Notes under the pieces: model-generated | Databases searched by the model: none | What the model was told of the DNA's origin: nothing | Seen by the model: the letters and a program-made list of their open reading frames with translations, nothing else | Made by a program: the position numbers and the translations under genes | Shown here: positions 7,131 through 15,153 of the stretch, one piece after another | How positions within the stretch are numbered: the first letter of the stretch is position 1 | Layout: each line of letters starts with the position of its first letter | Source: JAJPKK01 sp035311445 | GTDB taxonomy: Bacteria; Pseudomonadota; Alphaproteobacteria; Rhizobiales; Xanthobacteraceae | Reading direction: 5' to 3' | NCBI GenBank assembly: GCA_035311445.1 | Contig: DATGCX010000231.1 | Location: forward strand, 1 to 22,404 | Length of the DNA: 22,404 nt

Positions 7131-8084
7131 ATGGACATCACGGTCGGCAAAAAGGCGATCGCCGAGGCGTCGGAAAAGCTGAAAAACTGGGGTCGCTGGG
7201 GCAAGGACGACCAGATCGGCACCCTCAATCATGTCCGACCGGAAGACATCGTGAAAGCAGCTGGCCTGATCAGGACTGGCAAGGTGTTTGCGCTGGGCAT
7301 CCCGCTCGACCGCAAGGGGCCCCAGACCGGCCTGTTCGGCGGCCGTTGGAATCCGATCCACACCATGCTGGCAACCGGCACCGATGCGGTGGCGGGCCGG
7401 CATGACGTGGTCCCAAACATTCGCTACGCCGACGATGCCATCAACATGCCGGTGCAATGCGCAACCCACTGGGACTCGCTCGGCCACATCTTCTATCAAG
7501 AGACGATGTACAATGGCTACGACGCGCGGCTCGTCGACTGCAATGGCCTCGGCAAGCTCGGCATCGAGCATTCGCGCAACAGGATGGTCGGCCGCGGCGT
7601 GCTGCTCGACGTAGCGCGGTTCAAGAATGTGGACTGTTTGCCCGACGGCTATGGCATCTCCAATGCCGAACTCGACGCCTGCGCGCGCGCCCAGAACGTC
7701 GCGGTCGGCCGCGGCGATTTCGTTATCATCCGTACCGGGCAACTTGAGAAATGCCTCAAGGAGGGCTGGGGCACATACGCGGGCGGCGACGCGCCCGGGG
7801 TGAAGTTTGAGAACTGCTACTGGTGCCAGGAGAAGGAGATCGCTGCCATCTGTTCCGATACGTGGGGCGTCGAGGTACGGCCCAACGAGACCACTGAGGC
7901 AAACCAGCCCTGGCACTGGGTGGTAATCCCCGCCATGGGGCTGACCATGGGGGAGATGTTCTACTTGAAAGGGATTGCGGAAGGCTGTTCCGACGACGGC
8001 ACCTACGAGTTCTTCTTCTGCGGCCCGCCGCTGGTGATCACCGGCGCGACCGGTTCGCCGATCAATCCGCAGGCGATCAAGTGA
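7131..8084 (+). CDS. cyclase-family (kynurenine-formamidase-like) metal hydrolase
   Basis: This 317-residue protein belongs to the PF04199 cyclase/formamidase family. The metal-binding motif THWDSLGH (His113, Asp115, His119) corresponds to the HxDxxxH signature of the family. Other conserved pieces are DDQIGTLNHV near the N-terminus, DFVIIRTGQ (about 195-203) and QPWHWVVIPAMGLTMGEMF (about 262-280). There is no signal peptide, so it is cytoplasmic. Known members hydrolyse N-formylkynurenine, isatin or related cyclic amides, usually with Mn or Zn. At 317 residues it is longer than KynB-type enzymes (about 210) and matches the longer 'cyclase family protein' branch, whose substrates are mostly unknown. 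The ATG has GGAGG ten bases upstream. It follows the amidohydrolase and Uma2 genes, and a shared catabolic role with the amidohydrolase is conceivable but unproven. Confidence 0.88.
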   Translation: MDITVGKKAIAEASEKLKNWGRWGKDDQIGTLNHVRPEDIVKAAGLIRTGKVFALGIPLDRKGPQTGLFGGRWNPIHTMLATGTDAVAGRHDVVPNIRYADDAINMPVQCATHWDSLGHIFYQETMYNGYDARLVDCNGLGKLGIEHSRNRMVGRGVLLDVARFKNVDCLPDGYGISNAELDACARAQNVAVGRGDFVIIRTGQLEKCLKEGWGTYAGGDAPGVKFENCYWCQEKEIAAICSDTWGVEVRPNETTEANQPWHWVVIPAMGLTMGEMFYLKGIAEGCSDDGTYEFFFCGPPLVITGATGSPINPQAIK

Positions 8085-8118
8085 TTTGCGGCGGCCCCAT
8101 GAGGCGCCAGGTTGGCGA

Positions 8119-8802
8119 TCACCCGCCCGGGATCATCGCGTCGAACCGTGCGGCACCCGCCTTGGTGAACGTCACGACCCGGGAATTCGGCACCCGCTTT
8201 GCCCAGCCGCGATCATAGATGCGATTGAGCAGTGCCGCCCCGAGCGCGCCGCCGAGATGATGTCGGCGTTCGCTCCAGTCGAGACAGGCGCGGCACAACG
8301 TGCGTCGCCCGTTCGCGATCGCATCAAGATCGATGCCCGATGCGGAAAAAAACCGTTCCCCCGCCTTAGTCAGACGCAGCGCGCCGCCGGTTCCGATAAT
8401 CATGCCGGCCGCCTGCAGGCGGTCATACATCCGCACCCCGGCATCGCCAGCGAGATGATCGTAGCAGACGCGGGCGCGCCGCAATTCCGGGTCACGCGGA
8501 CCAGTGCGCACCCGCAAATGCCCGGTGCGGGCCGCTACGCCCATCAGGCTTTCCAGCACACCCGCAATATCGGCGCCGGACAGGCGGAAATAACGATGGC
8601 GACCCTGTTTCTCGATTTCGACGAGGCCCGCGTCCTCTAGCTTGCCGAGATGCCCACTCGCAGTCGAGAGCGCCACGCCCGCTTCCTGGGCAAGCTCGGT
8701 GGCGGTGAGGGCCTGGCCGTGCATGAGCGCGGTCAACATATTGGCGCGCGCCGGGTCACCCAGGAGCGCCGCGATGGCGGCGATGTTCGGTCCGTCCTTC
8801 AT
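8119..8802 (-). CDS. ArsR-type winged-helix transcriptional regulator with C-terminal Cys/His domain
   Basis: This 227-residue protein has an N-terminal ArsR-like winged helix at about residues 5-80 (LLGDPARANMLTAL, LTATELAQEAGVALSTASGHL, LEDAGLVEIEKQGRHRYFRL). The C-terminal 130 residues carry RVCYDHLAG (Cys113, His116) and TLCRACLDWSERRHHLGG (Cys170, Cys173, His181, His182). This combination recurs in a branch of long ArsR-like regulators, and the ligand could be a metal or redox signal; that is inference. The classical ELCVCDL metal box is absent. It is divergent from the EamA exporter with about 74 bp between starts, so it most likely controls that gene and itself. No strong ribosome-binding site is visible. 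The imperfect palindrome ATAgTTtG...CgAAgTAT at 8801-8824 abuts its start and is a candidate operator. Confidence 0.88.
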   Translation of the reverse strand: MKDGPNIAAIAALLGDPARANMLTALMHGQALTATELAQEAGVALSTASGHLGKLEDAGLVEIEKQGRHRYFRLSGADIAGVLESLMGVAARTGHLRVRTGPRDPELRRARVCYDHLAGDAGVRMYDRLQAAGMIIGTGGALRLTKAGERFFSASGIDLDAIANGRRTLCRACLDWSERRHHLGGALGAALLNRIYDRGWAKRVPNSRVVTFTKAGAARFDAMIPGG

Positions 8803-8824
8803 AGTTTGATGTTAACCGAAGTAT
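8801..8824. promoter_or_regulatory. candidate operator between ArsR-type regulator and EamA exporter
   Basis: An imperfect 24-bp dyad (7 of 12 pairs matching, with ATA-N-TT-N-G arms and GTTAAC at its centre) overlaps the regulator's start codon in the short divergent spacer. Position and spacing fit an autoregulated ArsR site; sequence support is weak. Confidence 0.3.
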
Positions 8825-8876
8825 GATCGCAACGCAAGCCGCTAAAGGTCGCCGTCGAGAAATCACGGAGACGCCG

Positions 8877-9782
8877 ATGCGCTCAGCCGCCATCATGACG
8901 GGTATCGCCAGCAACACGCGCGAATACGTGCTCCTGCTTGTGCTGGCGACCCTGTGGGGTGCGTCCTACACTTTCATCAGGCTCGGCGTCGCCACTATTC
9001 CGCCGGTGACGCTGATCGCGGCGCGGACTTCGATCGGCGGCGCGCTGCTGTTCGTGGTGCTCGCCGCACGCGGCAATACCATGCCGCGCGATATGACGAC
9101 GTGGTGGCGGTTCATGTTGCAGGCGCTGCTCAACAGCGTGATCCCGTTCACATTGATCGCCTGGGCGGAAAAGACCGTCGGGGCGGGCCTCACCACGATC
9201 CTGTGTTCGACTTCGCCGATCTTCACCTGTCTCATTACCTTCGGGATCACCCGTCATGAGTCGGCGACCCCCACAAAATTGTTCGGCGTCGTCAGCGGAA
9301 TTGCCGGCATCGTCTTGATCATCGGCGTCGAGGCATTGAGTGGCATCGGCAATCAGGTCCTCGCCGATTTCGCCATTATTGCCGCAGCGCTATGCTTCGC
9401 CGGCGCCGCAATTTTCGGGCGCGGCTTCGGGACGCTCGATCCGATGCTGCCGGCCGCCGGGTCAATGCTGTGCGGAAGCTTGGTGCTGATTCCGATCAGC
9501 CTCGTGGTGGAACGACCATGGACGATCGCGCCATCGGCGATATCTGTGATGGCCCTCACCGCACTGTCGGTATTTTCGACCGCCTGCGCGTTCGTGCTCT
9601 ATTTCCGCCTTGTGCGGACGCTCGGTTCGGTCGGGGTCACTGCGCAGGCCTATATCCGCGTTCCGGTCGGTGTCGGCATGGGCATCGCATTCCTGGGCGA
9701 AAGCCTGGCCCCCAGCGCGCTGGTCGGCTTGGCTTGCGTGATCGCCGGCGTTGCCGCCATGATGAGGCCGGCCCGGGCGTAG
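8877..9782 (+). CDS. EamA/DMT-family inner-membrane transporter
   Basis: This 301-residue, ten-helix protein has two EamA repeats at about residues 17-140 and 155-293. Typical pieces are LVLATLWGASYTFIRLGVATIPPVTLIAARTS cut into helix 1-2, AWAEKTVGAGLTTILCSTSPIFTCL at the end of repeat 1, and RVPVGVGMGIAFLGESLAPSALVGLACVIAG at the end of repeat 2 (each quoted only as landmarks). The family exports amino acids, purines or other metabolites. The ATG at 8877 is chosen for its GGAG eight bases upstream; a longer frame starts at 8823 but would overlap the regulatory spacer. Divergence from the ArsR-type regulator suggests inducible export of a compound sensed by that regulator. tag follows 48 bp downstream on the same strand and may be read through. 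Confidence 0.9.
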   Translation: MRSAAIMTGIASNTREYVLLLVLATLWGASYTFIRLGVATIPPVTLIAARTSIGGALLFVVLAARGNTMPRDMTTWWRFMLQALLNSVIPFTLIAWAEKTVGAGLTTILCSTSPIFTCLITFGITRHESATPTKLFGVVSGIAGIVLIIGVEALSGIGNQVLADFAIIAAALCFAGAAIFGRGFGTLDPMLPAAGSMLCGSLVLIPISLVVERPWTIAPSAISVMALTALSVFSTACAFVLYFRLVRTLGSVGVTAQAYIRVPVGVGMGIAFLGESLAPSALVGLACVIAGVAAMMRPARA

Positions 9783-9830
9783 CATGAATGCGGCATTTGC
9801 GCCGACACCTTGGCGGATTATAACGGTCCG

Positions 9831-10439
9831 ATGTCCACCCTTCTGCATCCCGATGGCCGGTGTCGCTGCCCGTGGTCCCAAAAGGATCCCCTCTACATCG
9901 CCTACCACGATGACGAGTGGGGCGTGCCGGAGTTGGACGACCGTGCGCTGTTCGAGAAGCTCGTACTTGATGGCTTCCAGGCCGGGCTGTCGTGGATCAC
10001 AATCCTGCGCAAGCGCGACAATTTTCGCCGTGCGTTCGACGGATTTGAGCCCGAGGTGATCGCGCGCTATGGCAAGCGCAAGGTGACGGCTCTGATGAAC
10101 GACGCGGGCATTGTGCGCAATCGCGCAAAGATCGAAGGCGCGATCCTCTCAGCCCGCGGTTATCTCGAGATCATGGAGAAGGGCCCCGGTTTTTCGTCGC
10201 TGCTGTGGGACTTCGTCGACGGCCAGCCGCAGGTGAACCACCGGCGCCGGGTCGGCGAGGTGCCGGCGGAAACGCCGCTCTCGCGAGCCATTTCCAAGGA
10301 GCTATCCGGGCGCGGCTTCAAATTCGTCGGACCGACCATCGTCTATGCCTTCATGCAGGCGGTCGGGATGGTAAATGATCACCTGGTGACGTGCTATTGT
10401 CACCCGGACAACCGGGTATCCGCTCAGGATAGCCGGTAA
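9831..10439 (+). CDS. tag: DNA-3-methyladenine glycosylase I
   Basis: This 202-residue protein resembles E. coli Tag (187 aa) throughout: DPLYIAYHDDEWGVPELDD, QAGLSWITILRKRDNF, NDAGIVRNRAKIEGAI, GFKFVGPTIVYAFMQAVGMV and NDHLVTCYCH. The structural zinc site is intact (Cys13, His26, His184, Cys188 by spacing with the E. coli enzyme). It excises 3-methyladenine from alkylated DNA by base excision repair. The ATG at 9831 is preferred; a TTG seven codons upstream also keeps the frame, and neither has a strong ribosome-binding site. An ACCCGG/CCGGGT hairpin at 10402-10417 lies within the last codons. The gene is convergent with the methylenetetrahydrofolate-reductase-like gene, 26 bp apart. It may be co-transcribed with the exporter upstream. 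Confidence 0.95.
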   Translation: MSTLLHPDGRCRCPWSQKDPLYIAYHDDEWGVPELDDRALFEKLVLDGFQAGLSWITILRKRDNFRRAFDGFEPEVIARYGKRKVTALMNDAGIVRNRAKIEGAILSARGYLEIMEKGPGFSSLLWDFVDGQPQVNHRRRVGEVPAETPLSRAISKELSGRGFKFVGPTIVYAFMQAVGMVNDHLVTCYCHPDNRVSAQDSR

Positions 10440-10465
10440 TTCGGTCCGTGCTGCGCGGGGGATGC

Positions 10466-11401
10466 TCACCTCGCCTTCGCCGCCATTGTCACAGTGCGCC
10501 GCGCTGCCACGATGACCTCGGGTATGGCTGTGTCGTTTCCAGGCGCCATGATGTGGACGCCGGCGACACCGGGGATGAGGCTTAATTCTTCGATCGTCTC
10601 GATGCAGATTTTGCGGCCTTCCGCCGCCGCATCTTCGGCCTGCTCGAGGCGGGCCACCATGGTGTCTGGAATAATGGTTCCGAACAGATGGCGCCGCATC
10701 CACGCGGCGGATCGTGCCGAGCGCAGCGGATTGACCCCAATCAACAGGAACACCGAAAGTCCGGCGTCGGCGAGGCCGGCGGCGTAGCGGCGTACGATGA
10801 CCGTATCCATGCAAAACTGGGTCTGCACGAACTGTGCCCCGGCCGCGACCTTTGCCTTGAGGCTGGCGGGCTCCCAACCCGGTGGCGGATCGATCGGAAT
10901 GTCGGCCGCCCCGATGAAGAACGGCGCCGCACCCGCTACCTTGGTGCCGTGCGGGAGCTTTCCATTGCGGATAGCATGCGCTGTCTCGGTGAGACTTCGC
11001 GAGTCGAGATCGAACACCGGCTTGGCATCTGGCTGGTCGCCGGCGCTCGGATCATCGCCGCGCAGCAGCAGGAGATTTCTTACCCCGAGCGCGGCGGCGC
11101 CCATCAGCTCACCCTGGAGCGCAATGCGATTGCGGTCGCGGCAAGTGAGCTGAAGGATGGGCTCGATCCCGGCGGCCAGCAGCAATGCCGCCGCCGCCGT
11201 TGCACCCATGTGGGTATGGGCGCCCGCGCCATCAGTGACGTTCACGGCATCCGCAAGTCCGCGAAGTGACAGGGCCTTGGCGGTGAGGTCATCGGGATTG
11301 CACGATACCGGCGGCATCACCTCGGCGGTGATGACGAACCGACCGGCCGCAAGGCGCTGCTCCAAGCTGTTGCCTTGCGGTGGCAATGGCTGCGATGACA
11401 T
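10466..11401 (-). CDS. methylenetetrahydrofolate-reductase-family flavoprotein
   Basis: This 311-residue protein has the MetF (PF02219) barrel. Landmarks are VITAEVMPP (Glu27, at the proton-donor position of E. coli MetF), NVTDGAGAHTHM, LQLTCRDRNR, NLLLLRGDDP (Asp116 region, flavin contact) and FVQTQFCMD. It is cytoplasmic, and the expected reaction is FAD-linked interconversion of 5,10-methylene- and 5-methyl-tetrahydrofolate. No MetH/homocysteine gene is adjacent, and the sequence is fairly divergent (EVMPP instead of EFFPP), so it may be a second family member used in C1 oxidation or demethylation rather than the methionine-pathway MetF. The ATG at 11401 has only a weak AGG upstream. It is divergent from alaS and convergent with tag. 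Confidence 0.85.
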   Translation of the reverse strand: MSSQPLPPQGNSLEQRLAAGRFVITAEVMPPVSCNPDDLTAKALSLRGLADAVNVTDGAGAHTHMGATAAAALLLAAGIEPILQLTCRDRNRIALQGELMGAAALGVRNLLLLRGDDPSAGDQPDAKPVFDLDSRSLTETAHAIRNGKLPHGTKVAGAAPFFIGAADIPIDPPPGWEPASLKAKVAAGAQFVQTQFCMDTVIVRRYAAGLADAGLSVFLLIGVNPLRSARSAAWMRRHLFGTIIPDTMVARLEQAEDAAAEGRKICIETIEELSLIPGVAGVHIMAPGNDTAIPEVIVAARRTVTMAAKAR

Positions 11402-11771
11402 CGAGGTACCTGAGTTGGGACATGGAGGGCCGCAAAGGCGTGCTTATATACGATGAGGCCGTCAAATCTGAGGACTTGCGAGTGAAATTCCGTCAGACCT
11501 GAAATTGGCCAGCGGCGGGTGCGAAAAGACAGTTGGCTCTTTGTCGGTACTCCAGCGGGGCTTTGTGGACACCCGCACGGTCCGCGGCTAAAAGAGCGCT
11601 GAATTGAGAAAGCCGGAGCGGATTCCGGTCATACGGAAACGTCGTAGGGTGGGCAGAGCGGAGCGTGCCCACCACGACCGAGCCCCGGTGGGCAAAGAGC
11701 GCGCCTTTGTCCACCCTACAAGTGAATTCAGTCGATCGAATCCGCTGGCAGGTCAGGGACAAGAAGGTTTC
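11402..11771. other. divergent intergenic region between the MTHFR-like gene and alaS
   Basis: This 370-bp stretch has no convincing gene. It must hold promoters for both flanking genes, but I cannot point to secure -35/-10 boxes. The right third is occupied by the palindromic repeat at 11644-11719. The frame of alaS stays open back to 11604 by passing through that repeat, which explains an over-long alaS prediction. Confidence 0.6.
11644..11719. repeat. GTAGGGTGGGCA-type palindromic repeat in the alaS leader
   Basis: The outer arms GTAGGGTGGGCA (11644-11655) and TGTCCACCCTAC (11708-11719) pair at 11 of 12 positions. An inner pair, TGCCCACC and GGTGGGCA, is nested inside. Repeats with CGTAGGGTGGGCA ends are common between genes in the Bradyrhizobium group (recalled, not searched). 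This one ends 52 bp before the alaS start, so it probably lies in or just before the 5' leader. Confidence 0.7.
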
Positions 11772-14435
11772 ATGAGCGGCGTCAACGACATCCGTGCGGC
11801 TTTTCTCAACTATTTCGCGGCCAATGGTCACGAGATCGTGCCGTCGTCGCCGCTCGTGCCGCGCAACGATCCCACTCTGATGTTCACCAATGCCGGCATG
11901 GTGCAGTTCAAGAACGTGTTCACCGGCATTGAGAGACGCCCTTATGTGCGCGCCGTTACGGCGCAGAAATGCGTGCGTGCCGGCGGCAAGCACAACGATC
12001 TCGACAACGTAGGTTACACGGCACGCCACCACACTTTCTTTGAGATGCTGGGCAATTTCTCGTTCGGCGACTACTTCAAGGATCGCGCCATCGAACTGGC
12101 CTGGAATCTGATCACCAAGGAATTCGGGCTGCCGCGCGAGCGGCTCATCATTACGGTGTTCGCCGAGGACGACCAGGCCTTCGACCTGTGGAGGAAGATT
12201 ACAGGCCTTCCGGAATCGAAGGTCATCCGCATCGCGACGTCGGACAATTTCTGGGCCATGGGCGACACCGGCCCCTGCGGCCCTTGCTCGGAAATCTTCT
12301 ACGATCACGGCGAACACATTCCGGGTGGCCCGCCGGGCTCGCCCGACGCGGAAGGGGATCGCTTCATCGAGATCTGGAATCTCGTGTTCATGCAGTACGA
12401 GCAGGTCGCACCCGGCCGGCGACTCGAGCTGCCGAAGCCCTCGATCGATACCGGCATGGGGCTGGAGCGCATTGCTGCGGTGCTCCAGGGCACGCACGAC
12501 AATTACAAGATCGATCTGTTCGGTGCGCTGATCCAGGCGGTCGCCGACCGCACCGGTGTCGATCCCGACGGTCCGCACAAAGCATCGCACCGCGTCATCG
12601 CCGATCATCTGCGCGCCACCTCATTCCTGATCGCGGACGGTGTGCTGCCATCGAACGAAGGCCGCGGTTACGTGCTCCGGCGCATCATGCGAAGAGCCAT
12701 GCGGCATGCGGAGCTGTTGGGTGCCAAAGAGCCGTTGATGTTCAAGCTTGTGCCCGTGCTGGTTCGCGAGATGGGCCAAGCCTATCCAGAGCTCGTTCGC
12801 GCCGAGGCTTTGATCACTGAGACCCTTAAGCTCGAGGAAACGCGCTTCCGCCGCACGTTGGAGCGCGGACTTGCGATCCTTGACGAGGAAAGCCGCAATC
12901 TCAAGCGCGGCGACAACCTCAAGGGCGAGATCGCGTTCACGCTCTACGACACGTTCGGGTTTCCGCTCGATCTCACTCAAGATGCGCTGAAATCCCGCGG
13001 CATCGGGGTCGACCTCACAGGTTTCAACGCCGCCATGGAGCGGCAGCGCGAAACAGCGCGAGCCTCATGGGCCGGCTCCGGCGAAGCGGCCACTGAAACC
13101 CTGTGGTTCGCGCTGCGCGAGAAGGTCGGCGCTACTGAGTTTTTGGGCTACGAGACCGAGACTGCGGAAGGCGTGATCGCCGCGTTGGTGCGCGACGGCA
13201 AGGAGGTCGCCGCGCTGGCCAGAGGCGAGTCTGGGGCCGTGGTCGTCAACCAGACGCCGTTCTATGGCGAATCCGGCGGTCAGGTCGGGGATACCGGCAT
13301 CATGACCGGGGAAGGCGTGCGGTTCCGGGTAACAGATACGCAGAAGAGGGCAGGCGACGTGTTCGTCCACGCGGGCGTGGTGGAGGAAGGGACGCTGAAG
13401 CCCGGGCTGCCCCTCACGCTCGATGTGGACCACGCCCGGCGCAGCAACATCCGTCGTAACCACTCCGCCACCCATCTGCTGCATGAGGCGCTGCGCCAAG
13501 TACTCGGCGATCACGTGGCGCAGAAGGGGTCGCTCGTTGCGCCGGACCGACTGCGATTCGACATCTCCCACCCCAAGCCAATCAGCGGCGAGGAGATCGA
13601 GCGGATTGAAGATATCGTAAACGACATGGTGTTGCAGAATTCGCCGGTGACGACCCGGCTAGTGGCGGTCGACGATGCCATCGCCTCGGGCGCTCGCGCG
13701 CTATTTGGCGAGAAATACGGTGATGAGGTCAGGGTGGTGGCGATGGGGGAAACCGACCGCGCCGGCGGTAACGCGCTCGGCTGGTCAGTCGAGCTGTGCG
13801 GCGGTACCCACGTGCGGCGGACTGGCGACATCGGCTTGGTTTCCATTATAGGAGAAAGCGCGGTCGCGGCCGGCGTGCGGCGCATCGAGGCCTTGACCGG
13901 CCGTACCGCGCGCCACAACGCAAATCGCATCGCTCAGCTTGCAAAGGCCGGCGCGGCCGAACTTAAGGTTCAACTTGACGAGTTGCCGGAGCGCATTGCT
14001 GCGCTCATTGACGATCGTAAGCGGCTTGAGCGCGAAGTGGCCGATGCACGTCGCAAGCTTGCCATGGGGGGAGGCGAACGGGCGGGCAATGACGGCGTAC
14101 GGCAGGTCGGCAACGTCAAACTGCTCGCCCGTGCAGTGTCCGGCATTGAAATCAAAGATTTGAAGAGCCTCGTCGACGACGGCAAGAAGCAGGTCGGCTC
14201 CGGCGTGGTCGCCATCGTTGGCATCACCGGCGAGGGCAAGGCGGGCCTTGTGGTCGGCGTCACGGCCGATCTGGTGTCGCGCTTCAATGCGGTCGATCTC
14301 GTGCGCCGCGGTGCCGAAGCGCTGGGCGGCAAGGGCGGCGGCGGTCGCCCCGATATGGCCCAGGCCGGCGGCCCGGACGGTGCCAAGGCGCAAGCCGCGC
14401 TCGACACGATCGCGGCGGCGATCGGGGGCGGGTAG
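11772..14435 (+). CDS. alaS: alanyl-tRNA synthetase
   Basis: This 887-residue class II synthetase charges tRNA-Ala and clears mischarged Ser/Gly-tRNA. The catalytic domain covers about residues 1-250 (RNDPTLMFTNAGMVQFKNVF, HHTFFEMLGNFSFGDYFK, GPCGPCSEIFYDHG, GMGLERIAAV). The editing domain carries HSATH (His564, His568) and ELCGGTH (Cys676, His680), the four zinc ligands. A C-Ala/DHHA1 domain ends the protein with the Gly-rich GGKGGGGRPDMAQAGG. The length agrees with the family. The ATG at 11772 gives the standard N-terminus (SGVNDIRAAFLNYF) and has AAGAAGG upstream; the in-frame extension from 11604 is rejected because it runs through a repeat. It is convergent with the DUF2147 gene, with 8 bp between the stops. 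Confidence 0.98.
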   Translation: MSGVNDIRAAFLNYFAANGHEIVPSSPLVPRNDPTLMFTNAGMVQFKNVFTGIERRPYVRAVTAQKCVRAGGKHNDLDNVGYTARHHTFFEMLGNFSFGDYFKDRAIELAWNLITKEFGLPRERLIITVFAEDDQAFDLWRKITGLPESKVIRIATSDNFWAMGDTGPCGPCSEIFYDHGEHIPGGPPGSPDAEGDRFIEIWNLVFMQYEQVAPGRRLELPKPSIDTGMGLERIAAVLQGTHDNYKIDLFGALIQAVADRTGVDPDGPHKASHRVIADHLRATSFLIADGVLPSNEGRGYVLRRIMRRAMRHAELLGAKEPLMFKLVPVLVREMGQAYPELVRAEALITETLKLEETRFRRTLERGLAILDEESRNLKRGDNLKGEIAFTLYDTFGFPLDLTQDALKSRGIGVDLTGFNAAMERQRETARASWAGSGEAATETLWFALREKVGATEFLGYETETAEGVIAALVRDGKEVAALARGESGAVVVNQTPFYGESGGQVGDTGIMTGEGVRFRVTDTQKRAGDVFVHAGVVEEGTLKPGLPLTLDVDHARRSNIRRNHSATHLLHEALRQVLGDHVAQKGSLVAPDRLRFDISHPKPISGEEIERIEDIVNDMVLQNSPVTTRLVAVDDAIASGARALFGEKYGDEVRVVAMGETDRAGGNALGWSVELCGGTHVRRTGDIGLVSIIGESAVAAGVRRIEALTGRTARHNANRIAQLAKAGAAELKVQLDELPERIAALIDDRKRLEREVADARRKLAMGGGERAGNDGVRQVGNVKLLARAVSGIEIKDLKSLVDDGKKQVGSGVVAIVGITGEGKAGLVVGVTADLVSRFNAVDLVRRGAEALGGKGGGGRPDMAQAGGPDGAKAQAALDTIAAAIGGG

Positions 14436-14443
14436 CGTTCCGA

Positions 14444-14869
14444 CTACTTGATCCGCGTAAGGTCGTCGCCACCGCAAATGCCGAGCCAGCAGCCTTCAAC
14501 TCGGATGCTCGACGGGCCCTGCTCGATCAAGTGGCCCGGATAGGTCTTCCCGTCATCGTCATTGTAGAGTTGTCCGGACCACTTGGCGGGTCCATCCTGC
14601 TGCATCGAGATCAATATCTCGACACCGACCAGTGGACGGTTGCGTTTTGCCGGGTCGGCGTTGTTCTTGTCGGTCATTGGTCGGCCGGTTGCGGGATCGA
14701 GTTGAGGACTCGGCTGCACGATGAAGCCGCATAAATTTCGCCCACACTGGGTTATCCGTATTTTCGCGCCGTCTTTGGCAAGCCACAGGCCAATCGGAGA
14801 ACCAAATCCTGTCTCACCACTCGCCGCGAGACCGGCCACAGCGAGTGCCACCAACGCCCACATTTTCAT
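14444..14869 (-). CDS. DUF2147-family secreted protein
   Basis: This 141-residue protein has a signal peptide (about residues 1-23, KMWALVALAVAGLAASG). The mature part shows the DUF2147 (PF09917) pattern: GLWLAKDGAKIRITQCGRNL, LVGVEILISM, WSGQLYNDDDGKTYPGHL and IRVEGCWLGICGG. Four cysteines (42, 47, 127, 132) sit in two closely spaced pairs and are probably disulfide-bonded in the periplasm. The family is a small beta-barrel-like fold without a firmly assigned biochemical role. The start is supported by GGGGGC upstream. It ends 8 bp from the alaS stop, converging with it, and shares a 284-bp divergent region (14870-15153) with the K+ channel gene; I see no clear regulatory motif in that region. 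Confidence 0.9.
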   Translation of the reverse strand: MKMWALVALAVAGLAASGETGFGSPIGLWLAKDGAKIRITQCGRNLCGFIVQPSPQLDPATGRPMTDKNNADPAKRNRPLVGVEILISMQQDGPAKWSGQLYNDDDGKTYPGHLIEQGPSSIRVEGCWLGICGGDDLTRIK

Positions 14870-15153
14870 GTACGCCCCCGGAAAAGAAAATTGTGCCCTC
14901 TGTTGCTATGAGTTTGTGGGGAGCGGCTGCTCCGATTGGTTCACTGGTTCCGATGCGATCGAACCAGCCTTCCATCCTAAGGTCGTGCTTGTCGCGGGCA
15001 TCCACGTCTTTCTTGTGGCACTTCGGCTGCCAACGCGTGACGGCAGGATAAAATCTGGGACAAGCCATCGCCACGACTCTGAAGAGATGCCTTAACATGA
15101 CCGGAATCCGATCTGGCTTTCTTCGATCAAGGGCGCTGGAGCTTTGAAAGCGC

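Noticed and set aside
7092..7916. 274-codon open frame antisense to the cyclase-family gene
   Set aside because: The sense strand has a clear family motif and ribosome-binding site; the antisense frame has neither.
11604..11771. 56-codon N-terminal extension of alaS
   Set aside because: It is translated from a palindromic repeat, is Arg/His-rich, and the normal AlaS N-terminus begins at 11772.
11493..12608. 371-codon open frame antisense to alaS
   Set aside because: It is fully antisense to a certain synthetase gene; the composition is His/Arg/Val-rich with no domain, as expected from high third-position GC.
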